A stretch of DNA of 64,000 nucleotides from Liolophura sinensis (Eukaryota > Mollusca > Polyplacophora > Chitonida > Chitonidae). The position numbers were made by a program, and so were the translations under genes. Positions 1-9,509 of the stretch are shown here, one piece after another. The stretch spans positions 74,988,028 to 75,052,027 of the forward strand of contig NC_088295.1 in the NCBI RefSeq assembly GCF_032854445.1. Reading direction: 5' to 3'. The notes beneath the pieces are model-generated. The model was not told where the DNA came from. It did not search any database and saw nothing but the letters and a program-made list of their open reading frames with translations. The first letter of the stretch is position 1, and each line of letters opens with the position of its first letter.

Positions 1-38
1 ATAAACACGAAATAGTACAAAGCTCACTGAGGAGACTG

Positions 39-181
39 TTACTGTGTCTTCTTGGCTTCAGTTTCCTTCAGGAGGAACTCCTTGTACTGCTGGTCTGTGC
101 CAAAGATCTTATCCCACCAGGTAAATGTGGAAGAGTAGTTCCCGATGAAGTTACGGTGGTGGAAGTCATGGAAACGAGAGC
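39..181 (-). CDS. MSMO1: MSMO1 last coding exon, third His box, stop and dilysine tail
   Basis: 143 nt encoding [15 protein letters not shown]..., the third His motif, then [13 protein letters not shown] and a C-terminal KKTQ followed by TAA. Acceptor ACAAAG above 181. The 3' UTR (1-38) continues beyond the window; no poly(A) signal is in view. Confidence 0.96.
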
Positions 182-3100
182 CTTTGTAACACAAAAGGCA
201 AATAGGATTTTTTCATGCAACTCATACATAAAAAACATGGTTTAAGGTAGTACCAGTTTACAATAAAAGTGGACAAAACTAACTACCCTATTTCTCAGCC
301 TTTTCGATTGTTAGATGGCAAAATTAAATAAAATTTATTCAGCTTTAATCTTTTGGTTATCATTTTATTGCCATAATATATCTTGTGTGCTTTCGAAAAC
401 ATCAAGACTACAGACAAATTTTACAATTTATAATTTGCTTATAATTTTTATAAGTAGAGTGGATTAAATACGTTACTGCTTTATAGCATGTTTTATGTAC
501 ACATTGTCAGCAAATTTATGACTGAGCATGTGATCTGACAACAGGATAGCTGCACAAACCTCCGTAGAAGGGGATCAGGTGGAAGATGTTAAGGTAGGGC
601 ACATCATAGCCACTGTGGACATCGATAGTCTCGATGAGACGGATGCTCACCCACACCCACATCAGGATGAAGTGGTTACACAGCAGGAGGATTCCCCAGA
701 AGAACCCCATCCCCAGGACTGAAACAAACAAGTTGTTATAAAAATGAGAAGAAAAAGATGACAAACTATGAATATACTGTGTTTCACCTCAACCTGGCAT
801 TTTTGATGCGCAATTTTTGTTTGATTATGTATATGCATGTATATATGTATGCCTGGGGTTTAACGTCGTACTTAACAATTTTTCAACAACATGATGACAA
901 GGAGTCATTACGTGTTTTTTTATATATATTGTGTCTTCTTGTGGCAGGGTGAGTCAATGCCGCCAAAGTGCTGCAGCGACTTAAGTATCATGCCGAAGAC
1001 ATTAGGCATGACACCCACCCAATCATATTCTCCCGACACTGGTCCAACTTGATCCTGAGGTCTCCTGACTTTGAGGCAGACGCTCTAACCATTAGGCCAC
1101 CAAGACGGTCTTTTGTTTGATTGTTGGTGATTCATCTAACTTAGCGTTGTTAGTGTCTTTTGTGAAGTTTCTTATCAGAAAAACTTAAGTGTAAGCACCA
1201 AAGGTATCATTTTAAGGCCTTCGTGTGCTTCTGAAAATTCATTTTTACACATCAACATTTAGGTGATATAAGGCAATCTCAGAAGTGCCATAAAAGTGAC
1301 ACCACCATGCCTACTTTGTCCACGCCCATCCCCCTAATACACACACAATCTTAAGAAGTATAAGCAACTTAAAAACTGCCCCTTAACTTTCCTAACATCT
1401 CTCCAGCTGAATCAGCCATACAAAATACCAGTACTATGTAATTCTTGCCTATGCTAAAGAGACGCTTCCATTGTTGTCTGCCATTGTTGTCTTTCCCAGA
1501 GGCCTATATGTACATGTCTTCTGTTCTGTGTACAACTACAACGTCACATGTAATTTACTGATTTACTGATTTTTTACGATGTAGGCAATGCAAGATTGAA
1601 ACATTGTGCGTGAACTGGAGGGCAGGTCATCAGAAGTTTATTGTCCATAATCATTTATGTTAACCAAAATTCATTCGGTCTAAGACGAGCTTTCAATTTG
1701 TAACACTGGTTATTGAATCACGGTAAAGATTTTATCCAGATGCTAACAGACTGGTAAATTCTAAACAAAGCTATCAGTAGCATTCACACAATGGTTTACC
1801 ATACAAACAAGGATAGGATTAGCAGGGGATACGTCAGTGTATTTGAGACACTCTATTCTGAGAAAAAATTGGAAATGAGATGGCATGATTTCTAAATATA
1901 TGCAAACAAGCCACAGCGTGTCCAGAAATTCAGCGTTTGGGCCTGATGCACTTACCAGTGGGGGAAAAAAAGCTGGTCAGCTGGTGCCCAAGAAGGAAAG
2001 GTAAATTGGATGGCTAATTAATACAATGGTTCACAACTAGATCTACTTACTCAAGGTTTCAGCTGGGTGAGCGTACTCTGCTGTCATACCAAAGGGTGCC
2101 TGAGAACAACAGACAATCATGTATTATCAGAGAGTTACATGAGTGAGAGGATACACTGATAACAGGATACAGTGATATCCGGATACAGTGATAATAAAGA
2201 GCATACCATTAAGAGGATCCAGCAGTGTACTTTTCAATATACTTTACTGTTTGTTAGTACACAAACTCACAAACCCTTATTCCTCAATCCACTCACATAT
2301 GAAAGAGCAATTTTCAGTGAGATTTATACACATTTTTAATTTGGTTTCAGACACAAAACTACGTTGGCTGGGTTGATCAATTTCAGGACTTCACAAAAAG
2401 TATAATTTAATAATGTTCTCAGAATATGCTTGGATAAACACCTTGCAAACAGGTGAAAAGGCTGAAGAATTACAGTACATGTAAATTAGTCAGTGATGGT
2501 TCATCCCAACAGCAATATTTATCAAGGACAGCAAAAGCTTTATTACTGGTAGTATTTGATTTCATTTGATTGTTGTTTTAAATAATGACATACTTAATAA
2601 TTTTAAGTGGCTATAAATTTTATGAGCAGAAGAAACAGAGTACACATCAGTGAAGAAGTTTCCCATGTGTGATGTACAGAAGTGCACACCACATTGATGG
2701 AAGACAAGTGGTCTACCATGAATCTTAAAATGCACATGGAGCCTTACATGTATGACCCTCGTTGAGCGTTTGTCACCTAGGTCCCACAAACACTTTATTT
2801 ATTTACTTGACTGGTGTTTTACGCCGTACTCAAGAATATTTCACGTATACGACGACGGCCAGCATTATGGTGCATTATACCATGCATGGCCGGCAAACAA
2901 GAACAAGAGCATGGGAATATGCTATGTCCCAGTAGTTGGACTCAACCTCATCTGTCTTGGCCATTCGGTCAGGACCTTCAATCGTACCTGATAAAAGTGA
3001 TGGACTTTATGGATGTGTTTGTAAATCCTCTTGTGATGAAGTGCCTGGTGGAGGAAGTAGTGCCACGTGTCCTCAATGATGGCACAGCCAAGTACGCGAA

Positions 3101-6100
3101 GGGCAAGGTTATACCTGCAAGGGAGATAACACTTTGTACATATGCATTCAGGGGAGGCAATCAGTGGGAGGGAAGTGACTGTAATCAAGACGGTCATATG
3201 ACTGGAGAGAAATCTGCGTGGTACGGCAGCACATGATTTATATGTAACTTTCCAGCAATCAAATTTTGTAATGTGGAATGGTTTTCATCACACTACATTT
3301 AACTTTTCTGATTTCTAGGAGTGACCGTGAATTTAAAATAAAAAAAATGTACATGTATGCACAGTGTTAGCCTGGGGCTGTTACACTGGCAGTGCAAGAG
3401 AATTTGAGCAAGTGCATCTCCTTTACCCGAGCATAATTATGAGAGTTGATTGAGCGGAGCGCAATGAGCCTAAAGGCCAGGTCCACGGGCCGACTAGGTC
3501 CCTGGAACTCGACTGTTTCTGATGTATTCAGAGTGAATTTAGTGATCGAGTGATCGAAAAAAATTATAAACAGGACATCAACTTTTTTGAGGAAAGAATA
3601 AAGAATGAACTTTCATGGAAAGTGATATTTTTGCTTCATTTCATGGACTGGTGCAAATCTAGCCTATCATCCTTTGACATGTATGCATCTATATGAACCC
3701 TTTGAAACATGCATATATAAAATCAAATGATAAAAACAGTCACAGTATTCAGAGAAAATTAATCCAGTAAACCACACTTAAAGTTTAACTAGGGTAGACT
3801 CAGACTCCGAAAGCCTCCGTGACTGGTTACTACTGACATGAAAATAAGTCACTAAAAAGTTCAGGCACTAGAGAATTGTAGCCAGGAAATCGGCTGTGAA
3901 TCTTTAATGTTAGGTAAGATGTTTGGGTACCCATGATCCTTGCATAAGCCCTATTTGTAGTAAAATAAAAGCCATCCTTAGACCAAAGTTTTCAGGTACA
4001 AAAGACTGAAGTCAGCTGTAGCTGATAAAGATGCTGGCATCTGTAATGGATTTGCTACATCGCTGTCAAGTTTAACCTTAAATGTACATGTAGTATCAGT
4101 CACAATACTATCTTCCCTTTAGTTCCAAAACTCTGGTGTAGATGTAATCAAATTTACAAGCAAACTTTATTTTAAAGTCTTCCCGATTCCCACCACTTCC
4201 AGTGTTTCAACGCCACTTATTAAACAGTAATAGTCATCAAAACATTTATACAAAAATGTCTTCATGCAACCCTTCTCATAGCTCTATGTTGTAATCTTCC
4301 CATTAGTTTGGGATATGTTTTGGTTTTAATCATCCTCTGTAGCCAGCCAGAACTGCAACCACTGCTGTAGCTGTCAAAATGACATTTCGGATAATTTGTC
4401 AGAAGCTCACTCCTTGGTCCACAGCAGAGACACAGCCAATATGATGGCGTGTATCATAGTGACTTTCTCTGGAAGCCAGTAAGTGTTGGTAGTATCTACT
4501 TTACTTTCACTTTTACCTATATTATGGGATCAGTTAATTTCCCTGCGAAGCTGGCTCCTTGAACTGATCTTGTTGATAACACTGAAGTCGGTCTTCAGTG
4601 AATTCCATGCGTGTTTACTTACTGCAAATTAAGCTCTCTGTGAAGCAAAAGATGCACAGCTTGTTACAGGAACAGCTTAGACGTGCATGGAGTATTTAGC
4701 CGCGTTTTCTCAGATATGATCGTGCAAATCACGGCTGCACGGTACGCTAACTAAATCCAAGCGTGTATGTACATGTCACATCATAGGGCAGAGGAAGTGA
4801 GAGGGAGCAGGACTGAAATGATCTGTCTGTAGTTATTACAGACTAACAACAGAAAGCACACAAAACAGTTACCAAAACACATAATTTAATCAACAAAATG
4901 TTCTGTATATTCCAGTGCATGTATGATATCTAACTACGGATCTAAATGACTTACCAGGTGGGCATGTGCTGCCAGTCATAGGGTATACTGAACATCTCCG
5001 TGAACACGTACGTCCCACAGATCAGAGGCAACTGAAATACAGGAGCAGTTAATACATGTTGCAGGATTAACCTACTGTAATCAAGGACTTCTTCTTAGTA
5101 GCTTTTGTAACTTAAGAGAGCATGATGTCACAGTACCTGACACTAAAATGAGAGGCCCTAATGCTGACTCTGAGAAAACTTTAATATTACAATGCTATAA
5201 GAGGGACGAGTTCTTTTGTAACAGCCCTACATGGGTGTACATGTACTATATGTATATACTGGTACGTGTGTACTTGGGGTTTAACGTTGTACTTAACAAT
5301 TTTTCAGTCATATGACGACGAAGGAGCCCTTCGAGTGCATGTAATTTGCCTCCTTGTTGCTGCTTCACTGAGATGCCTTACCAAAGGCAAGTAAGCCGCC
5401 CCGCTTGGGCCATTATACTAATGCGGGTCAACAAGTCATTGCACTATCCCCTTCATGCTGAACGCCAAGGTCTTAAGTGTGAGTCGACCCAGGACTGACC
5501 CTGGATCTACCTCACCCAAACTTGAGCGTGCTACCTATATAATTGTCATTATTCACATTTATAATTGTAATTATTTACATTTATTTATAGTTTAATAGAT
5601 TCATAAAGCATTAATTAAAAAAACAAACTGTTTAATAAGAACCAATTAAACCTACCTGTATGAAAAAATGATTAAAAAGGATCAACTTGAAACATTTCCA
5701 TTGCTTACTGAATTCTTCAGGTTTGTCCTGTAAATGAACAAACAGAAAGTATAAACAAACAGAAAATATAAAAAAAATGTTGAAACCCTAATCACAAGGA
5801 AAGTTATATGTTTCTTGACAATACTTCAGACTCAGGGCTAATTAGAAACCACAACATTGCTTTCTGGTTTTGGAACTGTGAGATGCTTAATACAAGGTTC
5901 TTGACTCATGGATAAAATTATAGAAGAGACAAAATTAAAAACAAAACAACTTTGAAGGATACGGAATCATTTCTAATAGGCTGACATGAGAGGTAGTAAA
6001 GTTCACGCTGTGTCTAGCTTATCAGCTTAAGTTAAGGTATGGCAGATTGAATCAAGAATAACCCAGGAAACCCTATCTCAAGTCAATCAGCTTTGATTCT

Positions 6101-7552
6101 GCAGCCCTTCAAGTTTTGTTTGACACGTAAGGACAAAATATATGCACAGCCAATACAATCAAAATATATACATGATACAAAATTTACGTTTTTCTGAAAA
6201 ATTTTCCTATAACAAAATCCACTTAGATGAGTGTATTTATTTTGGGTCGTCCTTCTTACTTTCTTGTAACATATGATCACTGGATTATTGTCTTTTAGGT
6301 AAAACTGGAATTAATCAACTGCTGTCCATTTGCTGTGTAGAGTTTTAGATTTACAGCCTGAATGGGAAAGGACTTTATTCCATTTCCCATGTATTATGTC
6401 ATTTTCTCATTATCTTAACCTGCCATATTTATGCTGACATGTATTACTGTTGTAAAACTACAGTTATTTGTAAAGTTAAAACAAGAAGAAAGCTGGCATG
6501 TTATCAGTATTTTTCAAATTCCCTGTGGGATTACAGGTACTGCTATATAACTCATCAGGGGTGTTTATTTAACACTGTTTTTTTTAGTTTAATTGATATA
6601 TAATCTCTAGCACATACACGGCTATTTACAGCTCTGCATTTCTAAAAATACCCTAAATGACCACAAATTTCGTTCATGACTAACTTGCACATTTTCCCTC
6701 ATTCTGAGAACTCTATTGATTTTAGAAAGGTCTGTTGAGGTTTGTTTGGAATATGGGATGATACTCTACTAGAAAATTGTAAGTTTCCCCACCAAAATTA
6801 ATTTCTTGTGACATTTATTTGTCTCTAAATCTGCACTGTTGTGGGCGAAATTTTAGGCCATTTATGGTACTTACATGATTTTTTCACTAAGCAATTACAT
6901 GCGTTACCTCTGAGAATAACACTTAAATGTCAAAAAGTTATGGAAGTAATTAATGCACAAAGTAAATCTGATCAGAAGAAGCAAACTTCAAAAAGGAAAG
7001 AGCCAAATACCGGGTATGTTAGAATGCAGAAGTCTCTCTAGTTCAGTTTTACTCACATCTTGTATCTTGAATCTCTGCATGAACGGAATGAACTGGAACA
7101 GAAATGCTGGCAGACAAACTCCAAAATATACAATCTGAAACAGTAAAGTTAAAACAGATTTTAAACTATGGTTAGACATTATCAAAATCTAAATCGTTTA
7201 TTTTAACCTGCTTTAGGTAAGTTTTAGCAGGCAATGGAAGCACACAATGTGGAAAATTGTCTGATTCAAAGAAATAAATTTACTATGAACCCTTGATATA
7301 TTATAAAGCTAAAGTAACTGACCAGTTTATACATATTGTACAGTGACACTGCAAACCTTCAGTACCATACATCTATCTCACCTCATGAACCAGCAGTGAT
7401 CCCCATGTCGCTATCTGGAATTTGGAATAGTTCTGTAACATGCCTTCCCATGCATCTCTGAATGGCTCTTTCAGGGGGTTTTCAGGCAAAAGTTCAAGAT
7501 ACTGTGTGGCTAAAGTCATTGGAGCAGCTATTGTTAAATTTTCGGCTGCCAT
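39..7552 (-). CDS. MSMO1: Methylsterol monooxygenase 1 (C-4 methylsterol oxidase), complete CDS in eight coding exons
   Basis: Spliced CDS on the minus strand: 7552-7382, 7134-7057, 5727-5656, 5031-4955, 3114-2988, 2099-2051, 718-560, 181-39. Every junction has GT/AG and the phases fit, giving 876 nt and 291 residues, close to the roughly 293 of vertebrate MSMO1. The family is the fatty-acid hydroxylase/sterol desaturase superfamily, ER membrane di-iron enzymes that oxidise the C-4 methyl groups of 4,4-dimethylsterols in sterol synthesis. The three His boxes are visible: H151-X3-H155, H168-X2-H171-H172 and H249-X2-H252-H253. Hydrophobic spans lie near residues 58-75, 101-117 and 193-215. The C-terminus ends K-K-T-Q, a dilysine ER-retrieval signal. 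The start is the first ATG of the exon and fits the family N-terminus; the stop is at 39-41. Introns hold SINE copies at 827-1110, 2794-2873 and 5270-5535. Identification is firm. Confidence 0.96.
560..718 (-). CDS. MSMO1: MSMO1 coding exon 7
   Basis: 159 nt encoding [13 protein letters not shown]..., a transmembrane span, then [12 protein letters not shown] and IPFYG. Acceptor TTTGTTTCAG above 718, donor GTTTGT below 560. Confidence 0.96.
719..2050. other. MSMO1 intron
   Basis: Intron between the 49-nt exon and the next one. It contains a family B SINE at 827-1110; I see nothing else recognisable in it. Confidence 0.8.
827..1110 (-). mobile_element. SINE family B copy with tRNA-derived head, in MSMO1 intron
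   Basis: Read on the minus strand it starts with a tRNA-like head containing TGGCCTAATGGTTAGAGC (box A) and a degenerate box B (GGATCAAGTT). The body passes through CTGCCACAAGAAGACACA-like sequence and ends in the module TTAAGTACGACGTTAAACCC and a CATA-rich tail. It matches copies at 11790, 19360, 59752 and 61666. Confidence 0.75.
2051..2099 (-). CDS. MSMO1: MSMO1 coding exon 6 (49 nt)
   Basis: Short exon encoding [16 protein letters not shown] plus the first base of I192. Acceptor TTCTCAG above 2099, donor GTAAGT below 2051. It restores the conserved AEYAHP motif and joins the flanking exons in phase. Confidence 0.95.
2136..2195. repeat. Short tandem repeat, GGATACAGTGATA-like unit
   Basis: Three to four adjacent variants of GGATACAGTGATA, spaced about 17 bases, lie just upstream of the acceptor of the 49-nt MSMO1 exon. 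Confidence 0.6.
2794..2873 (-). mobile_element. SINE family A, 3'-end fragment in MSMO1 intron
   Basis: Minus-strand fragment carrying the family A 3' module (on + seen as GGTGTTTTACGCCGTACTCA) with a TTTATTTATT tail. It covers the last ~80 bases only and lies about 115 bases from the His-box exon. Confidence 0.75.
2988..3114 (-). CDS. MSMO1: MSMO1 coding exon 5, first two His boxes
   Basis: 127 nt; completes W133 and encodes residues to Q175, including EDTWHYFLH and HKVHH, the first two metal-binding His motifs. Acceptor TTGCAG above 3114, donor GTACGA below 2988. The overlapping plus-strand open frame here is its antisense shadow. Confidence 0.97.
3115..4954. other. Largest MSMO1 intron (1.84 kb)
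   Basis: No coding exon, SINE or tandem repeat recognised here. AT-rich with a few GC-richer patches such as 3430-3510. Confidence 0.7.
4955..5031 (-). CDS. MSMO1: MSMO1 coding exon 4
   Basis: 77 nt encoding [14 protein letters not shown] through HMPT plus two bases of the W133 codon. Acceptor TATTTCAG above 5031, donor GTAAGT below 4955. Confidence 0.95.
5270..5535 (-). mobile_element. SINE-like element sharing family B 3' end but with a different head and body
   Basis: The plus-strand left edge shows TTGGGGTTTAACGTTGTACT, the family B 3' module. The middle and the head differ from other B copies; the minus-strand head region has a box-B-like GGGTCGACTC near 5490. This suggests a separate SINE family or a chimera using the same 3' module. 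Confidence 0.55.
5656..5727 (-). CDS. MSMO1: MSMO1 coding exon 3
   Basis: 24 codons in phase 0, encoding [10 protein letters not shown] through NHFFIQ. Acceptor TTTACAG above 5727, donor GTAGG below 5656. Confidence 0.94.
5728..7056. other. MSMO1 intron without recognisable elements
   Basis: AT-rich intron between coding exons 2 and 3. Nothing recognisable beyond the splice sites. Confidence 0.7.
7057..7134 (-). CDS. MSMO1: MSMO1 coding exon 2
   Basis: 26 codons in phase 0, acceptor TTTCAG above 7134, donor GTGAGT below 7057. Encodes the hydrophobic segment [18 protein letters not shown] and the following KIQD. Confidence 0.95.
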
Positions 7553-7601
7553 TTTCCCAAGGCGTTATCACAATCAATCCAGCTACAATTTTATGGGAAA
7601 T
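7382..7601 (-). CDS. MSMO1: MSMO1 first coding exon (coding 7382-7552) with 5' UTR part
   Basis: ATG at 7552-7550; 57 codons ending ...SLLVHE, then a GTGAG donor at 7381. A pyrimidine-rich stretch ending in TTTTGCAG just above 7601 is a good acceptor, so 7553-7601 is probably 5' UTR spliced to an upstream non-coding exon. The coding part is certain; the UTR acceptor is inferred. Confidence 0.93.
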
Positions 7602-8694
7602 CTGCAAAATGAAGAATAAAGACTTTTAGGTATTGTACATTTTCTAATCATGGTGTACATCATAGTGTATCATGTCAACAAGTAGAAGTTGGTGCCACTA
7701 TTGCATCTGCTTACCAAACATACATGCATATATACACATCTGAATCTGTCAAAACAACATTTGTACTTTTACAGTCTGGAAAGGAAAATTGGTTTCAGAT
7801 AGTAAGCTCTTGTTTGTCATGTCTGTAGAATAATTCTGTTCTGCTGAAAATCCAAAGCTCTGCCTGTGGATAGTATCAAATTGGAATTAAAATATCTACC
7901 AGTAAATTATGTGTGTTGATCAATTTCTGCCATGATGTGAGATATCAGCAGTAAATATAGCAAATGGTGACATAATCACATCTCTTGTCACATATACATG
8001 TAGATATCCCATTCAAATCTGAACTATATGTTTTCCCAGTTTAGGAAAAATTGTTTTTATTTCAGATACCAGTTCTAAACTCAGACTCCTATTTGTTCTG
8101 TTGATGAAAATCTGCAACGTCTGGAAAATTAAATTCAAACACCAAAATTCAAAATATTCTGTTCTCAAAATGTGCTTATGAACAATACATAAGCATGCAG
8201 ACTTGCTCATCACGGACATGTATGTCTTGATTAAGATTAAATGAAAGGTGTTTAAAAAATGATAAGACAAAAGGTTAAAGTGTCAAGAACAAGCCATTTA
8301 TCAGCTTGTGAACTTGTGAAATTTGGACTCCAACATTCCTCTGATCTAGAGAAATCAAAAATGACCAATATACATTATGCGTTCCTGCCATCCACAGAAT
8401 TTATAATTGAGCAAAAATACCCTGCTTATGTTATTTCACATATGTATTTTATAAAATCCTTATCTCTCATAGCGCCAAAACATCTTAACTGCCTTTGAAT
8501 CTTCGCAACGACAACAACAACAACAACAGCAGCAGCAGAGGCATTTAGGTGGAAGACACGGGTAAAAATGACTTATTTCTTTAAAACTGGCAAAATGTCA
8601 CCACCTTTCCCTAAAACAAATACTTATCAACACGCTATCAAGATACTGGGCTTCAAAAGCCACCTGTTTTGTAGTAGACCCACCAATTACTTAC
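7602..8694. other. Presumed MSMO1 intron 1; (CAA)n(CAG)n tract at ~8509-8540
   Basis: Lies between the candidate non-coding exon and the first coding exon. It contains a short CAA/CAG trinucleotide run near 8509-8540 and otherwise AT-rich unique-looking sequence. Confidence 0.5.
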
Positions 8695-8770
8695 ACCATT
8701 CGTCCCTGTCAACTGCACATGCTGACTATCGTCGCTGTCAAAAGCCTCCAACAGCTGACGGTAGGAGAAA
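8695..8770 (-). other. MSMO1: Candidate non-coding first exon of MSMO1 (upper end unknown)
   Basis: A consensus donor GTAAGT on the minus strand lies at 8694-8689. It could pair with the UTR acceptor above 7601 across a ~1.1-kb intron. The CCAAT and SRE-like motifs lie just upstream (8774-8798), which places a transcription start around 8740-8770. The first exon is inferred only from splice signal and promoter motifs. Confidence 0.4.
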
Positions 8771-8773
8771 TTT

Positions 8774-8798
8774 GATTGGCTAATGGCTGTGGTCTGAT
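8774..8798 (-). promoter_or_regulatory. Candidate sterol-responsive promoter: CCAAT box beside SRE-like site
   Basis: On the minus strand the sequence ATCAGACCAC (8798-8789) matches the classical SRE-1 ATCACCCCAC at 8 of 10 positions. Ten bases downstream lies AGCCAATC (8781-8774), an NF-Y-type CCAAT box. SREBP sites next to NF-Y sites are the known arrangement in vertebrate sterol-synthesis promoters; its use here is inferred. Confidence 0.4.
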
Positions 8799-8879
8799 TT
8801 AAGTGACTCCCGAGTACAATGACTTCGGAAACCACCTATCTGAGCCAAATGTGCTTCAGACCACTAATGGCTACCCGCT

Positions 8880-9418
8880 AAGACCTGAACTGGCCAGCTC
8901 TTACGCAATGTTGCCATGATCTCGTAACTAACCCCAACTATGGCAATCTATTTTGACAGTTTTCTCAAACTATACAAATGTGCAACCGAAATGTGCACAT
9001 AAGAGCAAGCCTACCCTCCGTTCTTATGTACATATGGATAGCCTAATATATTAGGTGTATGCATAAAGTTCTAAACGAGAAATTAGGCTATATAGAGAGT
9101 ATCAAAGTTTCAAAACGTCTGAAGTCATGTTTCTGTGGTCTGTTTGTATATGTACATGTGTGGAATGCAAATGTGGACACATGTGAAATAAAATCTTATT
9201 TGCACTTATGAACTAAAAGCAATGCACCTGTATAATTGAATTGTGCATAGGTAAGAATTTTACATATGTCCATTAAACTTATTTTAACCTACCTGTATGT
9301 AAGTTACAGTTCTCGTTTACATATGTACAATTCTTTTGTAGGTTAAATGGGGCTAAGTTTATGTGTTTTCTTCATAAACATAAGCCTAACCCCATAGAGC
9401 TACATAAAGATAGACCGT
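8880..9418. other. Non-coding, hairpin-prone AT-rich stretch
   Basis: Repeated variants of TATGTACATATG occur, and two fold-back pairs are visible: TTTAACCTAC with GTAGGTTAAA (about 9284-9346), and GGGGCTAAGTTTATG with a near-complement ending CCTAACCCC (about 9349-9393). No gene is supported. Confidence 0.45.
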
Positions 9419-9509
9419 TTCCTCCCACCATAATGCTGGCGACCGTCGTATAAGTGAAATATTCTTGAGCAAGGCGTAAAATACTAATCAAATAAATAAA
9501 TAAATAAAC
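9419..9509 (+). mobile_element. SINE family A, 3' fragment
   Basis: Contains CCACCATAATGCTGGCGACC and GTGAAATATTCTTGAG, then the 3' module and an (AAAT)n tail. The 5' part is absent. Confidence 0.75.

Noticed and set aside
2814-3236. 140-residue plus-strand open frame
   Set aside because: Antisense to the His-box exon of MSMO1 and partly SINE sequence.
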